NCBI RefSeq assembly: GCF_003254395.2
Contig: NC_037644.1
Coordinates: forward strand, 10,396,086-10,460,085
From: Apis mellifera
Lineage: Eukaryota > Arthropoda > Insecta > Hymenoptera > Apidae
Direction of reading: 5' to 3'
Length of the DNA: 64,000 bases
Shown: positions 27,269-40,584 of the stretch, one piece after another
Layout of the letters: each line of letters starts with the position of its first letter
Numbering within the stretch: the stretch's first letter is position 1
Made by a program: the position numbers and the translations under genes
Notes under the pieces: model-generated
What the model was told of the DNA's origin: nothing
Databases searched by the model: none
The model's input: the letters and a program-made list of their open reading frames with translations, nothing else

Positions 27269-30200
27269 TGATATGTGAAAAATTCGAAGATTGTTTGCTC
27301 GATCGAGACACGATTGCTTTTTGTTCCGATCTGTTATTTTCTGCATCGAAAGAGAAGATATTTCATACTTGACGAGTAACGACGATTTTTCTCGAGCAAA
27401 TAAAAAGAATTCAATCTTCATCTTTATAAAAAGATGCATAGCTGAACAAATTCAAAGAAATGATCCAATCCACGACACTAATAATCAAATCGATTAATAT
27501 TGACTACGCAACGTATAAATTCGTTTGAAAAAAAATTCGATTCGTCATCCGTCTAAATAATCGCCCTTGCAAATTTATATGGCACGACGCCTATACGATA
27601 TCTTCTTTCACACTGTTTCCATAAATCTAGCAAGCAATTCGTATTATTTCTAAGTAAAGGAACTTGGAATTCATTACTAACGAGATCTACGAGAGAGGAG
27701 ATCAGAAGAGAGGGGGGAGGGCGGGTAATCGTCAAAAGGGAAACGGCGGAAGGGAGGCAGAAGCTTGAGAAAAGCGACACAGAGATAATTTACCAAGAGA
27801 AAAATATCACATTGTGTTTTGCGCGGGTGTATTATTATATCCAAGCCGAGTATTATCCGCCGAGATGAGGACGGAGGAGGAGTGGAGGAACTGATACAGA
27901 AGGATGTAGTCGAGAGAGGAGGGAGGGGAGAGGGTGGTTGGAAAGAGAACGTTGCGAAAAGAAACGGAGAAAGAACTCGGCTCGGCTTTGTGCTGTGCAC
28001 AATAATCAGAGAGAGAGAGAGAGAGAGAGAGAGAACACGCCTTCTGACTCTTTCTCCCCGTTGATCATTTCTTCCTCGCTGCCGGGATATCCTTCCAATC
28101 CTGCCAACCCCCTCCCTCTTCCTCCTCCTCCCCCTTCTCGTCGTTGCAACTCGACGAGAGCCGGAGACACACGCCCTTCTAGGAGAGCGACGATCGAGTG
28201 AAGAAGTAATTTATGCCCGGAGAGATATTAGAAAAATGTCGGGCGCGGTGAGCCTTTTGTCGTTTCATGCGCGTCTTAGAATTTTTTGATGGCTCCTGAT
28301 GGGAATGAGTAAATATGGATTCCTTTTTTTTTCTCTCTCGATTGTATCTTGATTACTTTTTGCTCGAAATATATCCTTTCTTGAGTTAAAATAATTCTAA
28401 AGAAAAAATAGTATTTTGAAATATGTACGATTTTAGACTGGACGAACAATTTCTGTTTGAATAATAGGAATTGTTACCGAAAAATTATAGATTTATCGTT
28501 TAATAATTATAGAAATTACAAAAGATATGTTCTCTTAACTAATATACGACTCTATATTTTTCCCAAAAAAAAAAAAAAAATGTCTTATTTCTTCCAACGA
28601 AAATACGAAGAAAAAATAAAAAATAAACAAATAAATAAATACTCGGACGATAGAGGGAAAACACAATCTGCACGATATTTTTATTTCTCCCGCCGATACT
28701 TCGTATCGGTTCGAATATATATCGGCTGAAATATTTGTTACGCGCATACGGTCGATCTCTCGAAATATAATAGAAGGCCGTGGATCTATACCCCCGGCGA
28801 AAAAAATCAGGAATAGAAGGTGTGCGGGTAGGGCAACGATGATGTCGCGGATCGTGGCCAACGATCGCGCGGGGGAACGAATGGATCGCGAATGGATTAT
28901 TGAAGCGAAAGCGGGAGAAGAGGGGGGGGGGAGGAGGGGATCGAGGGAGTGGAACATCAGAATAAACGTAACGGCAGACGAAGCATCGTTACAGCATCGT
29001 TATATTAAAACATAGCAATAAGTAAGGTTCCCTCCCGTCTGTTCTCTTGCCTTCGATGTCAAGCCCCACCCCTCGAGCCACCCTCCTGTCCCGTGTGCTC
29101 GTGGGATTTTTTTTTTTTCTTTCATTTCTTGGGATGAAGACTCGTAGAATGTTCCTCGTAGAGGAACAAAAGAGGATATGAAATATTCTAAATTCTTGGT
29201 TCGACTCATCCGAGTAACCGATTGAATTTCGTGAAATTGAATATTATGTGTATATATATTGTATTTTGATTATTATTAATTGAAAGTTGTATTCAAAAGT
29301 GTTGAGAGAAGAAAAGAATTAACAGAATTCAAAGATTTTTGCGTATATAAAGAATGTTATCGCTTATTTGTTGTAATAATGAAATAATTCAAAAATTAAA
29401 GCTTTACAGAAAGAAATTATAAATGGTTTTTCATATTAGAATATTAGAATAGTGAAGGTTTTTCATTGAGTAATATAACGATTAAGATTTGCAATTAGAT
29501 AAATTAAATATCTCTATTTGATCCCATTTATATGATAAAAATATATCTAAATTTAATATAACATAATAATAATAAATAATATAGCATAATAAATATAGCA
29601 TATAATATAGCAATAATAATACAGCAATAATAATAATAATATTTGAACGATATTATATAATATAATATTATTATATTAATATATAATAAAATTATATTCG
29701 AACGATAAATTTTTAACAGAGTCACAATTTTCATATTTCGAGGATAGAGAATAATTCGCAAATCTTAACATTCTTTTTTTCTCCTCTCAGAATCACGAGA
29801 ATATCTCATTAAGAATAACTGTATCCGCAAAGAGTGAGAACATAATTTTTCCACTTCCTCTTTTTTTTTCTTCTTCTTCTTTTCCTCTTTAAATATAATG
29901 TACGCAGTTCAAATATAACGATTTTCCCGCGACCGTGTTTGCGAAAAGGAACTCTCCAATTTGCACGAAACTCGTCCTCTCCTCGTTACCTCATCTAGTC
30001 GTTTTATCGCGCTTTTAAAAAATTTACTCAAAACTTTCGTATCGAAAGAGTGGGAGAGGAGAGGGGAAAAAAAAAAAAAAAAAAAAAAAAAAAACGGTCC
30101 ACCGTCTACTGGTGTCGCATTTCTCGCTCCAATAAATATTTCTACATGAATTCCACCCCCCCGCCGCGAGAGAAAAAAATCGCGTTACTTTGTCACCAGT

Positions 30201-31919
30201 TTATCAGGCAACTTATTCCATGACGTTCCACGTAGTACGATTCGTTCCAGTAGTAGTATTTTGTTTTTTAAACGAAACAAAATTTAAACACGCGTAATTT
30301 GTATACTCGTCGCGCGAGAAAAGAGACAAATTTGTTATAAATTTTTTCGTGTATCGAACGATGACGATGCGAACGATTTCTGAAAGGAATCTTTTAATTT
30401 TGCTCGAACTTTTGCTCGTTCATTTGCGAATTCATTCGATTTACTTTCTTTCTTTCTCTCTCTTTTTTTTTTTTTTTTTTTTTTTACAAACCGAGCTCTA
30501 CGAATAACTGCTCATCCGAACTCGTCAAAATAGTTTCGGAATGGATAGAAACTACGTTAATTAAATGCAAAATTGTTTTTTTAATGATTATCCCGTGATG
30601 AAACGAAAGCAAAAACTTTCTTGGAAAGTTGCAAATTTGTGTATCGTTTAATATTGAAGTTCCACCCCTAAATTAAAAGTGTTATGAAAAAGTCTCTAAT
30701 TATATTTTTTTCATCGATAAAGGTAACATTAATTTTATCAGAATCATCTGAACTTGTTATTTTTAAAAATTTGTTAAAGATAATCGTAATATTTTAAAAA
30801 ATATACTTTAAACGATTATTCTTTTCAAATACCATTTTCTCATTCTACGTACAAAAATTGAAATTTCTTTTTTATTTTACATCAAATATATATTCTCACA
30901 TATATTTATATATTATAACATTTTGTCAAAAATAGTAGATTTAACTCAATAAATATTCCCAGAAATAAATTCGAAATTCATAATTTTGACAATTATTATC
31001 GAATATCGCAACAGAATGCTAACAAAGAAAAAGAAAAAAATGGCATAAACCGTAGACCAATTTATCCCTTGATACATTTTTTCAGAAAGAAGGAAAAGTT
31101 TGGAAATTTATGGGGAAAACGCGGCAAATGGTCCGCGAAGGAAAGAAGGAAGAAAGGAAGGCGAGATTCGGTAGGAAATGAGGACGGTTGAATGGCACGG
31201 TGAAACCTGTTAACTCAGGTCAGGGACTAATTACTTGATTACGTAATTGCCTTCCCTCTCCGACAATCGCCCTCCCACAGCCCGTCGCGGCTGGTAAACC
31301 CCCCGCTGATTCACCCCTGGCTGCGTGATCCTCACCCTGAACATCTTCCTGCAAGGAAAGAACCCTTTTAACTCGAATTAATTCCTTCGACCACGAATTC
31401 TTAAGCGTCCATTAATGTGCGCCCGGCGTACCTCATCGATCGAATCAACGAGATGTTAAAGGAGAAAGGAAAATGAAAAATCGAAAGTATCGGAATAACA
31501 AAGGAGAGGCGTGAAAATGGAAGAGGATAAAGGTGGACGAAGTTAGATGAAATATCGAAGGTTGGAACTTTCGTCAAAAATTTTTGATCCGGACGAAAAA
31601 TTGTTGAAATTACGAATTCGAATAGAAAGAATCGTTTTCGTGAAATCTGTTCACCTAGAAATGAATGGACCAACAACTCGAAAATTTGGAAGGAGGAAAA
31701 TGTAACGCGCCATCAATTTCTCGTACCTGTAAGAGCAACAGAATGGAGGAAATAATGTAAAGCAGCGAGAAACAAAGCTGGAGGGTTGTACCAGGACGAA
31801 GAGAAAAACGAAGAACGCGAGAAAGTGGTTAAATTATGTTTGTACACTTAAAAAAAGAAGAAGAAGAAGTAAAAGAAGAAGAAAAAGAAAATAAATGGTC
31901 TGAATCGACGTGCAAACTT
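27269..31919. other. Gene-free non-coding DNA
   Basis: The stretch is largely AT-rich. A GA microsatellite lies at 28011-28034. An AT-only stretch at 29520-29700 is built from ATA/AATA steps with repeated ATAGCA. A run of 28 A lies at 30067-30094 and a run of 23 T at 30463-30485. No exon is supported. Confidence 0.55.
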
Positions 31920-32545
31920 CTTCTCCCTTTCTCCCTTTGCCTCGTTCGCATACCTCACAAACGATAGCTTAAGAAATTAATATTTATACCTATAAACTCT
32001 TTTTATTTTCTACTCGATTTATAGTAGCAGCAAAAAGAAAAATCACAATTATATCCTCTTCCTTCTTTCTTATTCCCATAGACGATAATATAAGAGATAG
32101 TATTTATACATAATCAATTTTCTATTAGACTTTAGTAGCAACAAAAGAAAAGAAAAGAAAGAATTATGTCTTCTTCTTTTTCCTTTCTGCCACAGTTTAT
32201 ATAACAAATATTTTATTTACACACAGAGGAAAAAGAAGAAGCATTTTCTTTAGCTATAGTTTCGTAAGAAATAATACAATATTTCCATTACATATATATT
32301 CCATATTACAATATTCCATATTACAATATTTCATCCAACAAATTTGTGAGAATAAGCACAAAAAAAGGAATGATCTGAATCGAATGAACACCGCAAACCA
32401 ACCCTTGTCTCGTTCCTTCCTCCTTCTGCCATGCTCTCTCCACACTCCTCGCATCGCGTAGACGGTGGCCCACGTAAGAGGGAGGTATTTATACATAACC
32501 AACTTTCTCTACGGGGTTTGTCGTAGCGGTGGCACCACGAAAGGA
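31920..32545. repeat. Diverged repeat, about three copies
   Basis: Landmarks recur with substantial divergence. TAGACGATAATATAAGAGATAG with TATTTATACATAATCAA (32079-32120) is matched by TAGACGGTGGCCCACGTAAGAG with TATTTATACATAACCAA (32459-32503). A weaker version is GATAGCTTAAGAAATTAATA with TTTATACCTATAA (31964-31996). Each is followed by GTAGCAGCAAAAAG, GTAGCAACAAAAG or GTAGCGGTGGCACC. The third copy is much more GC-rich than the first two. The alignment was made by eye, so the boundaries are approximate. Confidence 0.7.
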
Positions 32546-34400
32546 GGGGAATTCCGAGGGTGCTATGGGGATGTGTTGCTCTATCTAACGTCGCTCATGG
32601 AGCTCGTTAGCGTTGCCCGTGGCAACACCCTTACTTCGCAGACCCGCACCCTCAACCACCAAACCACCCCTCGTCTTGCAACTGGCCTATGGGGTGGGGT
32701 ACGGTGAAAAAGAAGAGAGAGGAAAAAAAGACGATGTCGGGCGCATGCGTGCTCGTTTCACCGTTCGCCATCGCGTCATGTGTGCGAACGAGGGAGAAGA
32801 GAGAGGGAGGGAGAGGGAGAGGCATGGCACAAAGAAAAATTCGGGGGTGTCCAGAGAGAAGAGAAGAAGGATTGAAAACGGGCGAAACGATTGTTTAACG
32901 AGCCCCTTCGGGCTGAACGCGTCGCATTTCCTCGGACTTGCTTGCTTCGTTTCTTGTCGAACGCGGTAAGGCGTCCCCGAAGAATGTTTCATGCAGGATA
33001 ACGAACGGTATGCTGTACAATGAATGTAATCGTGGACGAGATGATACAATTTCGAAAACAAAAATTTGATCTTTCTCGTATTATTTTAAATATTCTTATA
33101 ATTATCCAATTCGAAGTTCTAAAATTGGAAGATGAAAAATTTCATTTTCGAATTTCGAATGAAAAATGACGAGTTACAATGGAAAAATTATAAATTAAAG
33201 AGACATCGAACATGAAGAGATATGCTCCATCAAACGCGAACATATTCTTCGTTTTCTTATCTCCTTCATAAATTAATCCTCGATTCGACGATCTTCCAAA
33301 GGAAAAGTATTTCGTTGTATCTCAACTCCAATGGATCCCCATCGCCGATTCGAACTGGAGGAACAAAGTAGTAGTAGTAGTTCGACGAGTGGCGAACATT
33401 GGAATTAATAACAAAGTAATTCTTTATTACGCAGGAACCACGATAAGACCGTGGCGGTATTAATAATGGCATTCGGTGCTCCTGCACCGCAGTGGATTTC
33501 ATTAAAAAGCGGCCAGGCTGGTGAGAGGAGAGACAGAAATCGAGGAGAAAAACGAAGAGCGGAGGATGAAACTGGGGATGATAAGGACGGAGAGAATAGA
33601 GGTGGAGGGAGGAAGGAAGGATGGAGAGTGGTGAAACGGGAGAAAGTATAAATGAGAATACGGGGAGGAAGAAGGGGAAAAAAGTGGAGGAGGAATAAAA
33701 ACGGAAAAGAGACGGAGGAGTGGAGGCCAAGGGAACCGCTGCGTAAGCCCTGGCCAGATCCGCTTAGGGGATGTAATTAAAATCGGAAAAATGTGTTTAA
33801 TGAATATTCATTTGTGCCTCGATCTGCTGATATTAAACGGGCTTGGCCCGACTCGCTTCGAATATTGCCATCCGCCCCTGTGCCGACGGCACGCGGCCGA
33901 TTAAAAGAAAGACGAAAAACGAGAGGGGGGTGAGGAGGAGGTAGAGGAGGTAGAGGAAAGGAGAAGAGGAAGAGGAGGCGGTGGAAGTCGGTAGGCGGCT
34001 GCAGCTGATCCGAAACCAACTGGTCATTCTTTCCTTCTTTTTTTTTTTCTTTTCTTCTCTCCTCTTCCTCTTCCTTCTTTCTTTCTTTCTCTTTTTTTTT
34101 CTCTTTTACCTCTTCCCTTTTTTCCACGAGCATTTTATCGCGGTCCACGATATTTTTGCGCGGTCTGAAAAATCTATCGGGTAGCCGGGGAAATATGGCA
34201 CACGCCACCGGATGCAACGCGATAAAAATTCACGAAGCTTGAAAAACGAGGCTCGCGCGCGATTTCGCGCGTTTATGCTCGTGGATAACTGCGTTATCTC
34301 GCGTTTTGCGAGATTTATGCTCCGGGAGGGGATATCAAAATAATTGGATACCGCGAGAATTTGTTATCTATAAACAGCCCTTGAACGTTTCCATCTCCTT

Positions 34401-34443
<43 letters not shown>

Positions 34444-37400
34444 CTCTTTATACCGATAATACCGAGGATCATTTTTTTTCCATCGTGTAATTTATTTTTA
34501 CAAGTCGAATTGATTCCTCGGCCACATTTTCGTGCCCGAAAAATCGACGATACAAATCGGATTGGGATAAATTGCGAAATTCGCAATGGAACCGCGATAA
34601 TACGAATCGATACCTGGTTAAATTATCGAATGGGCGAGAGAAAGACGAGCGATGTTTGTAAATAATCGAAATCTCCGGCGAGATACATACAGGATTCTAG
34701 TGATTTAGGGATTGAAGATTCGAAAGTTCGATCTCTCAAAATCTCATTTCTCAGATTTTAATATTCGCTGCTCTCCCAAGTAACCACCCCCCGCACCGGG
34801 AGACAAAGAGGAGTTGTTTCTTTGATCTTCCCGCCGATGCGGAACTGAACATTCGACGGAGTAAGCTTTGAGCCGACTTTGAGATTCCAATCATATCCCA
34901 GACTCCTCGATATATATATATATATATACATATAGTATTGGAATTATACGAAAATACCTTACATCCATCGAATCTAGCAATATCATTTTTAACATGTTAA
35001 AAAAATTTTGAAGGAATTTAGAATTTTCTCTTCGAAATAAGACGGCTAATTTTTTTGCCTGCCGCAAATATCGAAAGGAAAGATACTAGAAAAAATTGGA
35101 TTCGATAAAAAAAAAAAATAAAGATCCTTCAATTTTTATTACGAATTCTTTCGAATATTAAAAAAAAAAGAAAGAAAGAGAGAGAGAGAAGACATTCACA
35201 AGAGGCTCGAAAGAGAATTTTCCCGGAGAAAAATTGTCTCTAATCTTTTTAAAGGCGAGAAAAAGATATTATGCGAGAAGAAGGTCTCACGTACAGATCA
35301 CCCACAGGTTCCCTTCTTGCGTTGTTGCCCTTCCTATTCGTCGTTTCATTTTAGGGGAGATGCGATTTCGAGCGCATAAATCGCCAGCAGCCAGGAACAG
35401 AAAACATTCTCGGCCACCTTCTCTTCTTTATCTATCTACTCCTCTTCTTCGCCGCCCGCTCCTCTCTTCTTCGTCTTCTTCGAGGGTTCTGCCTACCCCC
35501 TTGCCCCGCTTTTTCTTGCCCAGAGGGTGCTAGAGGCGCAGAGGTGGGCGAAACTTTCGAACGAATTTGCATGTCGCTCTCCTAACGATTTCCTTCTTTC
35601 CTCCGTGGGAGAGAGAACTCGGGCTTCATCTCGTTCATCGATAAAAGAAATGACGTTGAATAAGGTATCCCCCTTCCTCCCCCTCCCCCCCCCCTCCCTC
35701 CTCCTATTTTTGTGCGAGATATTCGCGATAACGTGACGGGATTCACCCCCAAATATATATTTTCGAGGATGGGCTCATCTTGACACGAAGATTGGTCCTC
35801 TCTTCCTCCACGTCCAAAACCACGAGGTACAACGATACTTTTTTTTAACAAGGATGCTGTGCAATCTCTTGAATATTCAAGATTGCGAGAGAGGTGAAAA
35901 TGAAATATCCGCCAATTTTTAAAAAATATATATCAAAAGAAATGTTAAAACAACGAGAAACGATAAAACATTTATATAAAACTTTTATGGGATGGTGTCG
36001 AAGAGTTATTATTATTGTTTGCAACAAACGTTGAAATATATATTTGGTAATAGAACGAATAAAAGATTATGATTATCGGATTATCTTTAATTTTCGGATG
36101 GATCAAAATTTAACTATTAAATGTCATCATCCTGCTCCATATATAATTGATCTCCTCTTATCAAGTAAGTTGAAATATATATTTAGTAATAAAACGTACA
36201 AGATTATCGGATTTTTGGATGGACGCCATATATAATGCATCTTTTTTAATCAAATAAATTTAACAAAGCTCTCAATTGTAACTACACTTCACAATACGTT
36301 TACGTTTCTCTCTTAAAACTTGTGTTAAATTTTTCCATCGATCCTACGAATCAAATCGAACACTACAACGTTAAACAACAACAGCAACTATAACCACATT
36401 GTTAAACCGCATCGACAATCTCACAGCTTGTTGACAGAGTCGGAGTCTCGCAGTGCTTATAGATACCATTTGCGTTTCCTTTTTTCCTTTTTTTCTTTTT
36501 TTTTTTTTTTCCCCTCTTCCTTTCGACCGACAGCCCCTCTGGATCCCCTCTAGGTGCGTTTATCTTCCATACCCTATTGATCCGTAAGTGATGGTGCTCC
36601 GGAAGGTGGAGGGTGTCCCCTGACGGGGGTGGATTGGTTCCAGGGCTGGGTAAGGGCGGTAGGTGGTTTTCACCGTGAAGGGAACGAGGAGGTCGAACTC
36701 GTACTCGTACGATTAGATCGGGAGAAAGAGAGGGGGGGGAGGAGGAGAGAAAGAAGATGAGATAAAGAGGAAGAGGAAAGAGAGAGAGAGAGATGTCTCT
36801 AAAAAACGGGCTCGCGGAATGAAATAATAATATTAAGATGGATAGGGGCGAGGGTGCAAGTTCTTCTGTAGGTGACGAGGAAAGGAGAGAGGGGATGGGT
36901 GACAGAGGCTGACAGTGACGCAAGAAGCTTTTTCATCATTTTCAAACCGCCCTGGTCTAACCTCACCCTTGAAACGGTCCCAAGCAAATCCATACGCGGC
37001 TCTGCTTTCTCTCTTTTCCCTCCCTCTCCTTCTCCTTCCTTTCCTTTCCTTTCCTCCCCTTCTTTCTCTCGAGACGTGCTCCCTATATCGCGAGGGATGA
37101 AAGCCCGGCTAACCAGGTAGACTCCCGTTTCAACTCGCGTGTTTAATATCGACGTTGTTTTTTATCGCGAACGTTCTCCATCCATCCACGACGCGAATAC
37201 GACAAAAATATTAGTCGAACGATTCAATCGATTGTTTTTTTTTTTTCTTCTCTCTTTTTCTCTCTCTCTTTCTTTCGTCGTTCGTTAATAAATGAAATAC
37301 GAAACGGAAGGGATCGATCTTGAATTTTAATACGAGGAATATCTTTTGTGCTTATTTTCCTTATTTTTATAAATTGCAATGGTGATAATATCGTAATGGA

Positions 37401-40400
37401 TGTATTTCTTTTTTTTAAATATTCACTATTTAAAAAGTATCCAAGGTATCTTTGTTTTCCATACACGAATAATAAAAATATTGATTTATATAATAATTTG
37501 ATTTTTTATCGTTGATAAAATGAATTGAATTTTGAATATCGAATAAGAATATTTATGATTATACCTCGATATTTTTCTATTCCTCCTCTAAATTGTAATC
37601 GTATTATGTTTTAATCAGATTTGAAATACAACATTTTTGTCGCGCATAGAACGAAACACCACGTTCGAAATGTTCCCTATTTAAGGACACAAACTTCTTG
37701 AAGCGTCTGACCACTCTCCACCAGCCCTGCGCCCTACAAACAGGGGTGGAGATGACGAAGTGCCCCAATGCTCCAGATCCCCCATAACATGGCCATCGAC
37801 GCAACAGCGGCCATCTTTGCAAATAACAAACACATTTCGAATATTTCTCAACAATCTCAATGATTGATAAACACGTTTTTTTTTTTTTTAAATTAACTTT
37901 ACTCTTTTCACCTTTTCCTTTCCTTTCTTTTTCTTTTTCTTTCTCTACTTCACGTATTATCGTATAAATATCGTTAAAAATTTTATATATACGTTAATAC
38001 AAAAATATATCACACCCGATGAAATAGTTGTGCATTCTTTATTTTCACGGCGATTAAGAGGGAACAGGTTTACCGAACGCGAGTTGCTCGAAAACTGGTC
38101 GCTCGGGGCCCAACCTCGTGGAACCATTGGACCAGACTCGTGCAAATCTGCAACGAGAGGGGGTAAGATCATTCCGGTTCTCGATTCTCAAGATCCCACG
38201 AATCTTGATTCCTTTCCGGCCCGTGTCCTTGCACAGACCACGTGGAGTCGCGCAAAAACTCCTTTGTGAACACTGGATAAAACCTACGACTCGGTAAAAG
38301 AAAGAAAGAAAGAAAGAAAAAACTCCATATTCATCCTACCATTCACTTTTACCCTTGTAATCTTATTTTGTTTAAACAATGAAAAGGAAATGGTGATTTT
38401 TTTAAAAGAAATATTCCTTTATTACAGATCTCTTCTAATTTCTATCGAATCTTCTTGGAACTTCCACTATTCCATTTTTCAAAAACGATATTCGCGAAAC
38501 AATTTTTGTACGCGTCTCAAAAAATCTGATATTTTGACACGCGATCCTAAAACAGTGATTAACTCAACATCGAGAAAATATAAAAAAAACTTTAGATCTT
38601 AGAATTATATATAATAATAACTTAGAATTTTAACTTTAGATCGATGTAAATTTCAACAAATCAAAATAACGTCATCAACTTCTCACTCGTTCCCACAAAC
38701 CACGTCCATCTATTATTCCCCTCCTCTCTTTTAACTTATTAATTAGATCCTCCTTTCCCGATTAATTCTCACAGGAACTTCACTCGGACAATTCCCTCCA
38801 TGACTCGCGGATCGAAAGCAAGGAAAGTTCTTCCGTTTCCATAAGCAACGAGGATCGCCACGTTTGTTATCTGGCCGAGAGGATCGCGTAGTAAAGAGAC
38901 AAAAGGAGCGAAGAAACGGGCGGAAACGCTTCTCGAATACGCGGCGGATGACTGAAAGTATTGGAGCAGGTTTGAGAGCGCAAAGGGCCCCCACCGGGCC
39001 CCCTTCTCCCCACCTCCTCGCAGCGCTAGGAGCGCGAGGGCCCTCCGGATCCATGCCCAGTTTTTATCGCGCCGCTTTGTTCTAGTCCCACGGCGCGACC
39101 CTTTGCCCGTACGCACATCGCATCACAATGTGTCGTTTTTTCTTGTTCCGGGGCCGGTTCGCGTAATGGGCCCTTTGCACGGCCACCTTCAGCCCTCCTT
39201 CTCCTCCAGGGACGTGATTCAAGGGGCCCATCTGCCGTCTCCGTTTTTAATTCTTCGAGTCGCGATTTCAACGAGATCGATATTGATTGTCGTTGATTTT
39301 GTAACTCTTTGAGCTTGAGTTTATGAATCAATGATTGAGGAAAGATATTTAATTGTATCGAGTGATAATTGAATAAGATTGTTAAGATTAAGAATGTTTT
39401 GATTCAGAGAATTAAAGAAAAGGTTTATGTGATTTATTTTAATGGGTTTAGATCAAGTAATTTCAATTTGTTCGTTGTGGTATTGGTTCAAAAAACAATG
39501 ACGTAAAAATTTGTGAGAAATTAACTTGAATAATTGTATTATTTATGAACTGGACTAATTTCAAAAATATTTGTGTAATTGCTTTCTAAATCGGTATAAA
39601 TAATATTGTGACTATTCTGAATATTGTAATTTTATTTATTAATTATTTATTAATATTGTGTGATTAATATTCATGTTTTAATTGTACTTTAAACTATCAA
39701 ATTAAGAACTGAAGTCCATATATATATATGTATCTATAATATTTTCATCTGAAATTATCAAGTTCTAAATTAGACGAAAATTTCTCATGAAGCCTCGATT
39801 AACCAAAAATCAGCTACGTCCCTGAATACTCTTTATTACATTTGCATACCCATAGCCTGAGAATCTAGACCCATCTACGAAAGAAGAACGGAAGACGTGC
39901 CCCTTCGTACAAATTATACTAGTTCCCCTTCCTCTACTTTACTCGTTATTTTTCTTCCTCTCTATTTCTTCTTTTTTCTTTTCTTTATTTTCCATGACTC
40001 ACACGGATACGCATACGAGCATCGTTTTTCATATGCGGGCCGGTTAATTCGTGCGAGATCACGTCGCCATCCGATGATCTACTATATATCGAATAAACAC
40101 GAGGGTGGAAGACGCGTTGTGGAATATCTTGAATACCCTCTGTTCCATATTTCTTCTTTTTTTTTTTTTTATACTGACGAATGACACGAATTTTAAATTT
40201 TTCTTTTCGAATAAGCGTACGATTAAATTGATTCAGACTATTTTATTTAATAAATTATCACGTAAAAAAAATGTACTTTCATCGTCAACTAAATATTTAT
40301 CATTATAATTTTTTAAACACAAGGAAGATTTCCAAAAATTCATACATCTAAAAAAATATGTGCATAATATACAAAGCAAGAGGAGTCTTTTCTAAAAAAC

Positions 40401-40564
40401 AATCCACTGGCGAAAAATTATAATTCAAGTATATCTATTTATCGGGCACCGAAGCAAGTAAGCAAAAAAAAAAAAAAAGTAAAGAATCGTTTTGCATAAT
40501 ATCAGACTTACAAAGCGGGATATTTACGATGAAAGTCTCGTACAGGTGATGCAATTCAGGGAAC
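32546..40564. other. Gene-free non-coding DNA
   Basis: Microsatellites are frequent: CT at 34405-34440 and poly-pyrimidine tracts at 34030-34120 and 36480-36512. GC-rich patches occur at 32560-32990, 34180-34320, 35230-35700, 36530-36720, 38030-38270 and 38760-39260. Two hairpins with CpG-rich arms lie at 34254-34314: CGCGCGA/TCGCGCG with a 2-base spacer, and ATCTCGC/GCGAGAT around a GTTTT loop (34296-34314). POU octamers occur at 35565-35572 and 39840-39847. A YY1/Pho-like GGCCATCTTTG is near 37811. No frame reads as a recognisable protein. Confidence 0.55.
36030..36253. repeat. Partial tandem duplication, ~139-base step
   Basis: TTGAAATATATATTT starts at 36031 and 36170. Both are followed by GTAATA, AACG, AGATTATCGGATT and GGATGGA in the same order, but the second copy has lost internal sequence. 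TATATAAT plus TC also recurs near each end. This is an old, imperfect duplication. Confidence 0.75.
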
Positions 40565-40584
40565 ACGTTACGTCGACGTAACGT
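40565..40584. repeat. 20-base perfect palindrome
   Basis: ACGTTACGTCGACGTAACGT equals its own reverse complement. It contains two TACGTCG-type half-sites, similar to CRE/bZIP sites, arranged head to head around GTCGAC. A further AACGTCGTTAAC follows directly. Confidence 0.9.
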
